DNA of 64,000 nt from Lineolata rhizophorae. Its lineage: Eukaryota > Ascomycota > Dothideomycetes > Lineolatales > Lineolataceae. Positions 1 to 12,164 of this stretch are shown piece after piece. Location: contig MU001694.1 of assembly GCA_010093515.1 (NCBI GenBank), positions 68,964 through 132,963 of the forward strand. Direction: 5' to 3'. The stretch's first letter is position 1; each line of letters begins with the position of its first letter. A program made the translations under genes and the position numbers. The notes under the pieces are model-generated. The model had not been told where the DNA came from, ran no database searches, and saw nothing but the letters and a program-made list of their open reading frames with translations.

Positions 1-381
1 GTCAGGTTGGTGGGAGTGCCACTCGCTTGGGAATGCCACTCGCTTGTGGATTACGTTAGCTATATCACGCCTCATATTTAATTCGCTATTCGTTCCAATT
101 GAGACACCACTAGACTTCTCTCCGTGTCTCCACACCAACTTCTAACAAGAAAATTAAGCCAGTATATGTGAATTTTGATGCAAAGGGAGTCTGCAATTTA
201 GTGAAAGCTATCGAAGAAAAAAGCTATTTCTCTTTGTCGTTCTTTTAGTGAATATGTACAAAACTCTTTGAATCCAGCTAAGAATTAGTTTTGCTCTAAT
301 ATGAAGTTCTGACTAAAATGTTAAAGCGCTACATGTCCGGGCCAAAACACTCAGCACTTAACGTTCCAAGTAAACAACCAA
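1..381. other. AT-rich gene-free stretch at window edge
   Basis: No coding region is visible. The stretch is much more AT-rich than the gene that begins at 382 and looks like RIP-type degraded DNA. It may hold the lost 3' end of the broken oxidase gene next to it, but I cannot align anything there. Confidence 0.5.
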
Positions 382-1640
382 CTACATGCCAACGGCCTTC
401 ATGGCATCAACAACGCTCCTGACAGCGCTCTCAGTGCAGAAGATCTTAGCCTCATAGCACAGTTCGGCCCTTGCCTTCAAATCCCCGGGCCCGTTTTCCA
501 AACAGTGCAGCGCCTTCCACGTCAGCAACCGCGACGCGTCCATCCGCATCTTGACATCCATCAGCAGATCCGCGACGCTCTGCCGCTCGAGGATCGGCAC
601 CTTTCCGCCGCGCGTGTCCGTGCCCGCGATGGCCAGCGCGGCCTCGACCGCCGCGCGCACGACGGCCACGGCCATGGCGCCGACCACGGCCGCCGACGAT
701 GTGAAGGCCGTCTCGATCAGGCGGGCGCCCGCGCCCGCGCCCGGCGGCGCCAGCACGTCCGCGGCTGGCACCCGCAGGTTGGCGAACCTGCTGTGCGGGC
801 CCGAGGCGGCGCGGTGGCCGGCGAACTCCGGGTCGCCGAGGACCTCGAGGGCGCCCGCCGCGTTGGCCGCGACGGTGTCCGCGGTCGCCATGAGCACGAC
901 GATGGCGTCGCGCGGGCTGGCGTCGGCGTCCTGGGGCGCGCCGGCCTCGGGCACCGCGCGGCAGGCCGCGCACTGCAATGTGGCGCCCTTGCCGTCCCAT
1001 CCGCCGCTGTTCGTGGTTCAGAGCTGCGGTCGCGGGTCAGCGCGTTGGTCTTGTATGTAGCTCCGCACCCACGGAAGAGAGCGCCAGGTTGGTTCGAGCA
1101 TTTGGTCGTCGGTCGGGCTCTTTTGGCCTTCAGTCTCACCTTCTCCCCGTTAATAACCCACTCGTCTCCATCCCTGAACGCCGTCGTCTGCAGCCCCTTG
1201 CCGCCCTTCTCCAGCTAATTCGCCGTCCCGCCCGGCTCCGAGTGCGCCAGCGCCGCCAGCGGCTCGCCCTCGCCGCTCAGAAACGGCGCCAGCAGCCGCT
1301 TCTTCTGCTCGTCGCTGCCGCCCAGAATCAGCGGCGTGAAGCCCAGGCCGACGCCCAGGATGGCGAGACTGCCGCTCGGATCCACCGAGCATAGCTCTTC
1401 GACGAGGATCGCGGCGTCGAGCAGGACGCCCGCGCCGCCGCCGTATCCGGTCGGGATTTGCCCTTTGATCAGGCCGGCGGAGACGGCGGCGCGGAAGATT
1501 GGGCGCAGCGTTTGGAAGCGCTCGCGTTGGGTGAGGAGGTAGTTGTAGTTAGCGAAGGCGCCGGCGAGGTGGGCCTGGGCGAGGACGCGGGCCCCCTGTT
1601 GTAGGCGCTGCTGGGCAGGGGTTAAGGTGAAATCAATCAT
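382..1640 (-). pseudogene. Broken nitroalkane oxidase / acyl-CoA dehydrogenase-like flavoenzyme
   Basis: The protein begins MIDFTLTPAQQ and carries the acyl-CoA dehydrogenase superfamily segments HSEPGGTAN, GDEWVINGEK, TTNSGGWDGKGA, FANLRVP and ERQSVADLL. I judge it closest to fungal nitroalkane oxidases, FAD enzymes that oxidise nitroalkanes to aldehydes. It reads as two exons (1640..1140 and 1023..382) around a 116-nt intron with a GTGAGA donor and CAG acceptor, phase 0. Three stops interrupt it. TAG at 1217..1215 and TGA at 1020..1018 both stand where the family has Trp. The third, TAG at 384..382, follows DAMKAVGM and removes about the last 55 residues, including the segment with the catalytic Asp. 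Each Trp-to-stop change is a C-to-T in CpA on the plus strand, the RIP signature. The terminal TAG could instead be a retained donor (GTAGTT). The start is the ATG just before the conserved N-terminus. I consider it non-functional. Confidence 0.75.
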
Positions 1641-4600
1641 GATGTAAATGGTGCGGCTTTTGCACCTGATTAGGATGCGTTTGCTATTCAAGTGAGTATT
1701 CTTTCGAGCCTTCGACTCTTCGCTATCTCATCTTCCTACTACAGCGCAATCTCCCGGCTTATATAGTTATCGCCTTATCCTTAGCGTTCTAGACGGCGCG
1801 ACGAATCATTAACTTCGAATAAGCTGACGACTGGTCAGCAACATTAAGGCTATCGAATCGCAATGAAGCTAGCTATGCTATAGTCTGTCCGTTGGACGCG
1901 CAATGGACGTTTAGAAGTTGAATGGTTCGGTTCAAAGCAGTTTGTACAAACGGAAATAACCGGCACGAGAGGGGTAGAGGCTGACATCTCTACGACGGAA
2001 GCTTACGTGCAGTTCAAATCTTACTCTTGGCGCTCAGGCAAGGGAATAATTCTAGATTCGCTAAAGGCTAGCTAAGATAGTGGTTAGTGGAAGCAGCATC
2101 AGTCGAGGAAAGTTAGGACTAAGTATAAGTATATTCATCTACCACTACAACATGAATAGCGGGATGCGTTCTGCGAGGTAATCAAGTGGGAGATTGAATG
2201 AAGAGCATTAATTGTTGTATTGATAACTGTGCGGCCATGGCCTTGGAAAATCTATATTTACCAATTTTGCGAATTCCGAACTAGAGATTCCAATTTAGAG
2301 CCAATCACAGTACATGATTTTTTTTCTTCCTTTCTTTATCACTAATTTATTTTTATTTTTATTTTTTTGGAACTCGCAGGTCGTGTTCCACTCTAAAGTC
2401 GGCCCGAGGGGTCCTTTAGGATTGGATGTCCCCTTCTCATATTTGGCTAGGCCTTTGTGACCATTAAACAACTAGGAAGAGTCAAAAGCACGTAGAATGC
2501 TCATGTTCCCTACGTATCCTTATTGACAGTTGCACTCTGAAGTATGCTCAGAAGGCTGTTGCAACACTTGGATCGCCTACTTGAAATGATACATATAATT
2601 CCGCAAGCCGTCTTTTCGAATATAACTCTTGGCTGGATTTTTTTCTTTTTTAAATGAAGCTATTGGCGCAATGCCTAGTCTTTTGTCTGGGAAACATGTA
2701 ACACATACTTACACCTCACCCGCTATGAGCATTGTTCCATCTCAGCTGGTCTAAGAACGACGTCTGTAGAAGAGCGACATACCAGACCGGCACCAAACCA
2801 AGTTACCACCCTTGGCCATTCTCTGGGCAACCGGTAGGGGCAATGCTATAAGACTCCCGTGACCCGACTTCGTTGTTAGCGTAAAACCTTGGCACACTGG
2901 AATGTTGGTAGTAACAGTTGTCTCCAACCCGATTGCTTGAGTTTTGTCCGCAACCACGGTTCGGCCGCCTCCCCGAGATAGTCAACCGTAGGGAGACTGG
3001 CACAAGATCCGTTCAAAATCCATCCGATCGACGGCGTTTCCGACAACTCTAATTAAAGACCTGCTAGCACGCCGAGATCACAAACCACCAACGGGATGCA
3101 AAAAGTTTATCGGAAAGTTGTTGGGATCGTTTCCGTGATCCGTCATGTACCCAGCCACATGCACTACCTATTCGACGGACGGAGCAAAGGACAAGCTAGC
3201 CCCGCTCCCGAATCTCACGATTCGTGGCAACGCACAATAAACAGTCCAGGCCCTCAACGAGAAGCGAAGCCCTCATCACCACCTACTTATATACCCCATC
3301 AACGGGTACTGTGCATCCGCCCTCCGCGCAAGCCCCTCCTCATCACCACAGTCAGCACCGTGGGTACTCCCCAGCCTGCGCTCCGCCCGGCCCGGCCGCA
3401 ACAACCGCACCCGACACGCCCGCGTGGCCCACCACATCATCCGCGGCGACCGGACAGACAGCCGGGCGCAAAAGCGGGCAGCAGGCAAAGGCGGTGAAGG
3501 CCCTCTTTCGACGCCCACGCCGCATGCCACATGGGCGGCAGATTCGCCCGTCTACCCACTCCGTGCTTCGTAGGTACCTACAGTTGAGTTGAGCGTGAGC
3601 CGGCTCCCGCCCCCGGCCTTTTCACATGCTCGTCAACAGCGCAGGGGCGGGATAGTGCCGCCCGCCCAGCCCGGCGCACCCACACGCCGGGGTCCCAGGT
3701 TCCAAGTCCGACCTCGACGCCGGCACACGCTCCGCCTCCCCAACCCCCCTGGGCGACCGCGAAAGGCCCAATGGAATCGACAGACCTGGGTAGGTGGGAT
3801 GGAAGCACGATCTCAGGCGCGGACGTGCGCGCGCCCTGTACCATGCCCTTTCCTTACTTCCCATGCCTGCAGTCTCGACATGCAAGGCCTTGCCCTGCGC
3901 GCCTTGCTGCGTGCGCGTCCAGCCCAACCCAGCCCAGCCCGGGCTGGGTGCGGCTGGCTGGCTGGCTGCACGTGGGCGGCCGTTCCTGGCGGACGGGGGC
4001 GGGTCGGGCGAATGGGGCTGGGCGCGAGTGCGGGGCACGTCTGGTGCATGGCCCTGATGTGTAGACGCGGACCGGGGGTTTGGGGTGGGGGGGAGGGGAG
4101 GGGAGGGCGACATTCGGTTTGGGACGCGCGCTGGTGGGCGGGTGACGGGCGGCGCGGACGCGTGGGATGTGGGATGGGATGGGATGGGATGTACATGTGT
4201 CTTGTTGTGACTTGTTGGAGAGTTGGAGAATGGCAAAATGCGGGTCGAGGAATGCTGGCCGGGAAGGGCGGGCGGGACTGGCGGGACTGGCTTCGGGAGA
4301 AGATATACTCCGCATGTATCGCCGATTCGCGGTACCTGGCCCTCGAGCACGACTGCCGAGGTACGTACCCCGCCGCATCCGCGAGAGGGGCGCGTTGATG
4401 AGGTCTCTGTGGGTAGTCAGCAGCGCTGACATGCGCCTGGTTTCTTTTCAAAGAAGCCGGCCGTGCTATTATATCAGCCAGATTAGGGCTGTCTCAACGC
4501 TTTCGACCTCTGCTAGATATGCGTTAGTATGCGTCATCCGTGTTGAGCGTCAGTCCCGTCCGCCGACGCCGGGCAACTTCGTCGCAGAGCCGTGGTTTGC

Positions 4601-5534
4601 GGTGCGCGCTGGCGGATTGCTGCCGAGCGCCAGGTGGACAAGAACCTCGCGACAGAGCGTTCCACAAGCCTCCCACATGCCTCCTGAGCCGGGTCCAAGG
4701 GCCTCCGAGACCGTCGGCCAGCTGGACAAGCTCCGAGCGAGTGATGGTGTGCGGACGCATAACCTGGGGCGTGGTGACGAATAAGACAGAGCAACCGGCT
4801 GGGAAATTCCCGCGGCGGCAGTTTCCCATTGGGCGCGTGCGCCGATTGACCAGCGCGCGGAATCCAAGTGGACGGAGCCGCTAAAACGTTCTCGGTGATT
4901 GGCCCCGATCAGACGGGACTCGGGGAGCAGGTACTGAAGTCGTGTGAGGAAAATCGCAGCTTGGCTGGGATCGCCGGCCAGCAAAGAATGTCTGCTGCGC
5001 GTGACCCCTGCCGGCCTTGCGGAGGAGGTCGGCGCGCCGGCCGCGCCTTTCCACCTGGGGCGGCCGCGACATCATTATTACTAGGTCGGGAAGTCCAGCT
5101 GCGGTTGCGCCTTCTGCCGCCCTTCTTTCTCCTTTCATTCCTTTCTCACTCGCGACTTCCTCTCCTGCCTAGGGCTCGCCGACCTTGTCATTACTCCTCC
5201 CTCTCCTCTCCTCTCCACTCCGCTCCCACATTTCACCGCCTCATCACCTCCCTTCAATCGATCCACAAATCCTTCGTCCTAGTCCCTAGCTTCGGCCGCA
5301 CTGAGAGTCGCCGAGTGTAGCTTAATTCCCGCCGACAATCGGAGACCGCTCCCTCGACCGACAATCGTTTCCCGCAAGCGCCGCCCTTACCAGTCTTCTC
5401 GAATTGCTGCACGGTCCTTTCCCACTCGACATCTCGAACGCTCGCTCGCTCGCTCAACGGCGCCGCACTCAGCCCGCCACGCTCCCCGAACTCCGCGCAT
5501 GGCGCACTCGACATAACACCTTCGAACCCCCCCA
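1641..5534. other. Gene-free interval: AT-rich half then GC-rich half
   Basis: From 1641 to about 3090 the DNA is AT-richer and holds no convincing coding region. From about 3090 to 5000 it is GC-rich, with many overlapping frames on both strands but no recognisable domain or splice structure, so I read these as chance frames. Pyrimidine-rich tracts at about 5100-5500 fit the promoter and 5' UTR of the lipase that starts at 5535. Confidence 0.5.
4171..4190. repeat. Short GGGAT tandem repeat
   Basis: Four tandem copies of a 5-nt GGGAT unit lie in the GC-rich gene-free block, just after a G-rich run at about 4080-4110 and not far from a GGCT repeat at about 3952-3968. Simple repeats only, no function inferred. 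Confidence 0.8.
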
Positions 5535-8354
5535 ATGTTGCGCGACGCAACGCTGCTCCCCGGCGCAACCCCGAGCCTGCACTCGACGGCCGCCCGCGAT
5601 GGCGACCGCCCGCCGCCGTGCTACGGGCCCTACGCGGCCGGCGCCGGCGGCGGAGGCTTGTTCTCGCAGCTGACGCGCCTGGTGAGAGATCCGGGGGCGA
5701 CGCTGGAGAACCTGGTCGAGGCGTTGCGTGCCGGAGGTACCAGCAGCAACAATCCGCGTGGGGGTGCGGATGCGGATGCGGACGCGGACGTGGCGACGGC
5801 GGCGGCGGCGGTGGTCGGGGAGAAGGGCGACGAGTGCGAGAGGGACGTGGAGAGGCGGAAACAGGCCCTGTACGCTCGCATGCGCGAGGTGAGTCTTTCC
5901 AGGGCGGGGGGGGGCACCTCGATATCACGCCTGCACCCATCCATAACTCCAATCTAACCTCCCCACGCAGGCTACGTCCTACGCCTCGTGGCGCGCCGCG
6001 GCCGCGACGCTAGACCGGCTCGAGGGCGCCGACGCCTGGAAGGCCGACGACGGGTCTACCGAGTACGACGCCGCGCTCGTGGCGGCGCGCCTCGCGCAGC
6101 TCGACGACGCGCGCCGCAGCGGCGACGCCGGCCGCATGCTGTTCCTGGTGCGCACGGCGCTGACGCGCGGCGTCGGCGGCATGGGGGCCCTCCGGCTGTA
6201 CCGGCACGCGCACATCGGCACCAAGCGGCTCATCGAGCGCTACATCGAGAGCGCGCGCGAGACCATCGACGCGCTGCTGACGGTGTCGGCCCGGCAGCAG
6301 GGCTGCGGGCCCGCCGCTGTCGAGCCCCGTGTCCTGCTCGAGCAGATGCTCAACGCCCGCCAGGCCTTCGGCCGCTCCGCCCTGCTGCTGTCCGGCGGCG
6401 GCACCTTCGGCATGACGCACATCGGCGTCGTCCGCACCCTCTGGGAGGAGAAGCTCCTCCCGCGCATCATATCGGGCGCGTCGGCCGGCAGCATCGTGTG
6501 CGCGGTGCTGTGCACCAAGACGGATGCCGAGATACCCTTTGTGCTGGACGAGTTCTGCTACGGTGATCTCGACGTGTTCGAGCGCGCCGGCGTCGACGAC
6601 GGCGTCCTGCGCAAGGCGGCTAGGTTCTTGAAATACGGCGCCGTCTTCGACATCGCCAATCTGGTGCGCGTCATGCGCGCGCTGCTCGGCGATTTGACGT
6701 TTCAGGAGGCGTATAATCGCACGAGGCGCATCTTGAATATTTGCGTCTCGAGCGAGGGGGTCTACGAGCTGCCGAGGCTGCTGAATTATATCACGGCGCC
6801 GAACGTTATGATTTGGTCTGCTGTGTAAGTGGGGCCTTCATTTCCGTTTGTTCACTTATTTTTAGTCCGTGCTAATAACATGTATGTGCAGAGCGGCGTC
6901 CTGTTCTGTTCCAGTGATCTTTTCCGCCGCATCTTTGATGGCCAAGGACCCCAAGACTGGCAAAGAAGTCCCTTGGAACCCTTCCCCACAACGCTATATC
7001 GACGGTTCCGTCGACAACGACCTCCCGATGAACCGCCTGGCCGAGATGTTTAACGTCAACCACTTCATCGTATCCCAGGTCAACCCGCACGTGGTCCCAT
7101 TTCTCAGCAAAGAAGAAGATGCCATCGCCCACAGCGCCAACAATCCTTCCGCCTCCTCCTCTCTCGGCCCCACCCTCTTCAACACGCTCGCCAACCTCGC
7201 CAAGAGCGAAGCCCTCCACCGGCTGCACATCCTGGCCGAGCTCGGCGTCTTCCCCACCACCCTCACCAAGGTCCGCTCCGTCCTCTCGCAGCGCTACGCC
7301 GGCGACATCACAATCTTCCCGCACATCCCGCCCTCGCACTTCCCGCGCGTGCTCAGCAACCCGACCCCGGACTTCATGGTCGCTTCGGCCCTAGCCGGCC
7401 AGCGCGCCACCTGGCCGAAGCTTTCCCGCATCCAGAATCATTGCGCCATCGAGCTCGCCCTCGACGACGCCGTCCAGCAGCTGCGCGCTCGCGTCGTCTT
7501 CTCGCCCTCGCAGGTCGACCTGCGGCTTAGCGCCTACGCCGGTGGCGGCGGCGTCGTCGGCCGTCCAGCGGCGCCGCGCCGCATGAGACCACGCTCCGAG
7601 CGCGGTAGTGGCACCGTCAAGCGCCGCCGCAGCAGGCCGCCGCGCACGCAGCGCTTCGACTCTGACGACGACTCGGACGACGATGTCGCGCACGGCGGGC
7701 CGCACGCCCAGCACCGCTTCCTCAACCTGCAGTCCACAACCCAACCGCTGCCGCCGTCGTCGTCGGGCCGGAAGTGGGCCGACCCGCCCTTCACGGCCGC
7801 AGGCGTCCCCTGGGGCGTCGACCACCGCGGCTTCCTGAAGCCGCTGCCGCTGGCGCCCGGAACCGTGGCTAGCGGTGGCGGGGGCGGCGCCCCGGGCGTC
7901 CGCGCGTCGGCGCCGCCCGGCTCGCTCCAGACGCACATGCACATGATGCTGAGTCCCGTGTCGTCGTCGACGCCGGCGGATGCGGACGTGTCCGACGTAG
8001 GCGGGGACGAGGGACTCACGTTGTCGCCGCCGTCGTCGGAGGCGGCGACGCCGGCGGCCGCCGAGCGGACGGCCAGGCTTGGCGCCGCCCAGACGGACGG
8101 TGCTGGCGGGGCGACGAGTAGCGCGTCGTCGTCTGGGTCCGAAACCGACGACGAGGGCGATGCGGGGAGTTATGGCGAGGAAGATGAAGTCCAGCTGCAG
8201 GACACGTGCGCGGAGGACATGGAGATGTGGCCGGCGGGCATCCCGCGGCCGCTTTTCGGCTCGGCCTCGGTGCCGGGAACGCCGGCCGCCGGCGGCGGCG
8301 CCGGAGCCTGGAGGATGGGCGCCGACTACATGGCCGCGGCGAAGAAGGCGCCTT

Positions 8355-8391
<37 letters not shown>

Positions 8392-8956
8392 TGCCGGCCG
8401 ACCCCGGAGCCGCAGCGGCGCGGGCGGGAGCGCGGCCGACGCGCAACCGACGCCGCCCGCGCCCCAGGCCGCGGACTCGCCCCCGCGGTCGCGCAAGCCC
8501 CGCCAGAGCGACGCCGAGCGCAGGTACAAGCAGCTGTTCCACGGCGCGGCCGGCGAGGTGGCCCCGGCGGCTCAGCGCCACGCGCGCCAGCCGCTCCCGC
8601 TGGTCCAGCGGCCCGCCCACGCCCGCTCTCTGTCGCACTCGCAGCTGCGCCCGCCGCAGGCACAGGCACAGGCCCAGGCGCATTTTGGGACCCTGCTGAG
8701 CTCGCCGCGCACGTGCACGCCGAGTCCGAGGGAGGGGTCGCCGGTGCCGGCGATTGTGGTGGAGGGGGAGGGGGAGAGGGAGAGGGAGAGGGAAAGAGAG
8801 GGGCGGGGGCATGGCGGTGGGGGTGCTGGTGGGGAGCGAAGGAAGAGGAAGGCGGGGGGCGTGCTGGGGGCGTTGCGGTTGGATTTGGGGGGCGCGAAGG
8901 GGATTGCCGGGAGGGGCAGGAGGAAGGGAGATGGTGGAGATGGGGGGGAAGGGTGA
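5535..8956 (+). CDS. Patatin-domain triacylglycerol lipase (Tgl4/Tgl5-like)
   Basis: Three exons (5535..5888, 5971..6824, 6892..8956) give about 1090 residues. The introns are 82 and 67 nt, with GTGAGT/GCAG and GTAAGT/GCAG ends and CTAAC-type branch sites. An N-terminal DUF3336-type region is followed by the patatin core: oxyanion loop SGGGTFG near residue 260, nucleophile elbow GASAG with Ser near 289, and catalytic Asp in DGSVDNDLP near 439. NYITAPNVMIWSAV runs directly across the second splice site, which supports the model. In yeast this family hydrolyses triacylglycerol at lipid droplets and some members also act on phospholipids. After about residue 620 the protein is a long low-complexity tail with a poly-Ala run and an Arg/Glu repeat, probably disordered. 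The next upstream features are promoter-like pyrimidine tracts. I am confident of the family but not of the Tgl3/4/5 orthologue. Confidence 0.92.
8356..8393 (+). repeat. GCC trinucleotide run coding poly-Ala
   Basis: About twelve GCC triplets in a row encode the poly-alanine stretch in the lipase tail. Such runs readily change length in coding DNA. Confidence 0.85.
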
Positions 8957-11136
8957 AGGAGTGAGAGGGCGAGTGGTGAGTGGAGCACATTTTGGGGAGA
9001 GAAGGCATCTTGGGTTGGGCGGGCGTCTTGACTGGGTATATCAGGTTTTGGGGTCTCGGGGTTCTTGCAACATGCATAGGGCTGGACTTGCGGTCTGCCC
9101 TTTTTTGGTGGCTTTGGTTTGCATGGTCTGGTCGCATTGTGCATTCGGCATGTCCAGCTTCGGGGCTGACGGTTCGCGTTCGACCGAGCATTGTGCAGCA
9201 TGGTTTTGGATCGTGGGGGGCGGCCGGATGGCTACCTTTAGTCGGGGGCCGCATCCGGGCATTGCGGTGAGCATGCGGGGGTAATGGTCCGAAGTTTTTA
9301 CTTTCTTCTACTTTCGTTCCTCATGGTGCTTGAGCATCTTTAGATTTTATTCTCATCTGTTTTGTTTCATTTAATTTTTGGGGGGGCTTCCCATTCATTT
9401 TGCCCCAGTGCCTTTCGTTGCACTGCCTTTGGCATTTCTTTTGTTGCTTCCTATGCTCGAGTTGGTCTACAACTTGGGAGTTTCACCCGAGAACTCTCAG
9501 TCAACTTTTCCCTTATGTTTCGTTGCCCTTTGCGGTGCTGAAAGATACCTAGATCCGAGACGCACTAGTCGCGAGCATGGCTGTTAGGATTCGAGTTTGT
9601 ACATACAACCTACCACCGTGCCGGCGTATCCACCACCACCACCTTCGGAGTCGTGGATCTCCCGGTGCAGAGCCCGAGATTGTGCAAAGAACAAGAAGAC
9701 TTTGTCGTGTGGCCTTAGAATAGAACATGCTTGATTAGCAGCCCCGTAGTATTGCAGCCATGGCTTGTACGTGACAAAGCGGTAGGAGAGAGAAAGTTGC
9801 GGGCTAAGGGCGATAGTTGTTTTGTCTCGTTCAGAATAGCAACATTGACAAATCCGATGCTCCGTAGAGGCCCTCTGGTCGGTGATGGATCATTTCTCTT
9901 CATGACGCGCGCCATGCAAATTAGTTGGTCCGAGATCGCGGCGGAGGACTCGTCCACAAGTCACCAACTTCGGCCGAGCTTGACAAATACCGAGCGGTGA
10001 AGCACGGAGGAGTTCTGGAGCTTCCCGTCCGTATGACGGGCGTAAGCGCCGCGTCCGGCACGTGCGCCAAAACACCGCGGCCCCGGTGAGGCTCGCGCAG
10101 CCGCGGCGGTGAAGCGCCTCGCCCGGCCAGCGAGCCCAACAGCAGCGGCGAAAGCACGAGCGGCTCCTCCGTAGGTATGTAGTCTCGCCGGCAGATCCGC
10201 GGCTCCCGCGCCGTCCCGTCGAGCACGCAAAGATGCCGTCTGTGTGCTCCGTACACATTGCATCGGCAACGCGGCGCCCGTCCGGACGGGCACGCCCGGT
10301 CCCGCCCCGGTCTGGCCGCGCCGTGGCTGGAGCAGGAGGAGGCCGCGAACAGCCATCCCTCCGGCCGGCCACGGACAAAGAATCCAGCCACCCGCGCCGA
10401 CGTGCGTTGGTAACGGGCGCTGGGCCAGGCCCCGCGCGCCAAAATTATCTCGCGCCGCGGAGGTGGCTGAGGGCCCCCGGGCCGACCGGAGCCGAGCCAA
10501 TGGCCGCCCGCGCGCGTTTCTAAACCGGTGCGCGGCGGCGGGGGGCGCGGGCGGCGTTGAGGCCGCCCGGGCGACGGATCCGCAGGGGGGCGCGGAGGAC
10601 TTCGCCTCGGCGCGGTTCGCGCTTGGGGACTTGGCTCGCCGGCCAAGCTTTTTTTTTCGGGGCTGTCGTCGTTGTTCGGCGGGGGGCCGACCTATCAAAG
10701 GCGCGCTTGTGCGCGTGGCCGGCCAAATTAAGAATGGGCCCTGGCGCGCACGTTTCGAAACGGGCGCGGCTGAGTGAGCGCGAAGGCGCGGGTTGGCGAT
10801 GTTGGTTGGATGCGGGCGAAGGGTGGGCTTTGTCCACGCGGTGCGTGCGTGCTTTGTCCGAGGCGAGGCCTGGCCGCCATGTGGTGGCTCTTTGTCGGGA
10901 GGTCGAGAGCCCGAGGAATCTTAGATATCGGAGGATGCGCTGGAGGGAGTGGAGGGTGTATATAAGAACTCGGGGAACCCGCCCAAGTTGGAGTATCATC
11001 ATCAACAGCAACAATCACTTCAACAGCAAACCACTGTCTCTAAACCCGGTTTTTTTCAGTCTTCCGACCAGTTCTCGCTCTCTACTGTCTACACTCTTCC
11101 ATCCAAACAAACAACACTCACTCCCCACGATCAAAG
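8957..11136. other. Gene-free interval: lipase 3' region and long promoter
   Basis: The part to about 9700 is T-rich 3' flank. From about 9890 to 10750 it is strongly GC-rich, with several long but featureless frames on the minus strand that I read as chance. The last 200 nt are the promoter and 5' UTR of the secreted-protein gene at 11137. No RNA gene was recognised. Confidence 0.5.
10959..10966 (+). promoter_or_regulatory. TATA box of the small secreted protein gene
   Basis: A perfect TATATAAG stands 171 nt before the ATG. The leader after it is rich in CAACAG/CAACAA, typical of an unstructured fungal 5' UTR. A TATA box fits a strongly regulated gene. No transcript data are available to place the start site. 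Confidence 0.6.
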
Positions 11137-11499
11137 ATGCATTTCACCGCCGCCGCCGCCGCCACCTTCGTCCTCGCCGGCCTCGCCGCCGCGCTGCCCA
11201 CCACCACCAGCAACAGCGACAGCAACGCGCCCGCCGCGATCCTGCAGTTCGAGATCGACGCCGACACCTTCACGTCGAACACGGTGGCCGTGCTGGGCCA
11301 GGAGACCGAGATCGACACGGCCATCATCAAGGCCACCATCGCCAGCTTCCAGAACGTCGACGCCGACGACCAGGCCGACGTCAAGTGCCAGGCCTACTCC
11401 AACGGGTACAGGGTCGGCCAGCCCTTCGACGCCGCCGTCTTCACCGAGTTCTCCAAGAACGACGAGCCGGTGCTCATCGACTCGATTCTGTGCCAGTAG
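11137..11499 (+). CDS. Small secreted protein, 120 residues, function unknown
   Basis: A single exon encodes a 120-residue protein that begins MHFTAAAAATFVLAGLAAALP. This is a clear signal peptide, with cleavage likely after the Ala/Leu/Pro stretch near residue 20. The mature part is acidic and Thr/Asp-rich and has only two cysteines, in DVKCQAY and at the very end (DSILCQ), which could form one disulphide. I recognise no domain. The gene has a TATA box, a long upstream region and a CAA-rich leader, which suggests strong, controlled expression. Size, secretion and lack of known domains fit the loose class of fungal effector-like or surface proteins, but function cannot be read from the sequence. 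Confidence 0.8.
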   Translation: MHFTAAAAATFVLAGLAAALPTTTSNSDSNAPAAILQFEIDADTFTSNTVAVLGQETEIDTAIIKATIASFQNVDADDQADVKCQAYSNGYRVGQPFDAAVFTEFSKNDEPVLIDSILCQ

Positions 11500-12164
11500 A
11501 TGGCCACGTGAGCGGGGGCCTGGTGGACAATGCATGATATGAGTTAGGAGGCGGGGTGTGAGGCGGGGGGGTTATGGGTCGGGGCGTAGCGGTTTGCATC
11601 TTGCATCTTTTGCATCAGCGTGGAGTTTTTGTTGCATTTTCACTGGTAGTTTGTGCCTTTTTTCTTTTTTTTTTTTTTGGAGTTGCTCTGTTTTTTTTTT
11701 TCCCAACACGACCCTCGTTTCGCAAACAAATTAGATCATGAATCCAAATTACTACCAGTAACAGCAATGAGTGTGTTCGGGGTGACTAAGTAAGAGAATC
11801 AAGCCTGATATTGTTGATTCAGCTTTGCTAGAATGCCAGCATTCGAAATGAAGGGTTCCAAGCAGAGTACAGAACGGGAAACGGGTGAAATCCGGAAAGC
11901 AAATTTTTGGGTATCATTTCATTCTGGTTGACAACAGGTCTGACTCAGGTTGACGGTGGTTACGGCCAGCCACTAGTTCTCCGAAGTGATTAGTGCAGCA
12001 CTAGTAATGTTCGTCTCTCCCGCCCACTCCAATAGCGGACTTTGACTCGCGCGGGAGATGCTCCACAACTTCCCACGCCTTAGACGCGCGAACGTCCCCA
12101 GCGACGACGGCGGCTGTTTTGGTTGTTAGCAAAGCGTACCAGCACGCCTACACAAGAACGCGAC
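11500..12164. other. Convergent intergenic region
   Basis: This lies between the secreted protein gene and the MARVEL-like gene, which converge. It contains long T runs at about 11650-11700 and no supportable coding region. The MARVEL gene's last exon could extend into 12076..12110 if an extra intron is used (see that gene). Confidence 0.5.

Noticed and set aside
382-1640. TGA and TAG at Trp positions as a changed genetic code
   Set aside because: Other genes here use TGG for Trp and end in TGA or TAG (RPN2 ends TGA, MEF1 ends TAG), so these are mutations and not recoding.
3096-4830. Frames of up to 269 codons on both strands
   Set aside because: No domain, no splice consensus and low-complexity composition. 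They are chance frames in GC-rich DNA.
9890-10750. Long overlapping minus-strand frames of 160-245 codons
   Set aside because: GC-rich DNA has few stops. The proteins are Pro/Arg-rich without domains, and several frames are equally open.
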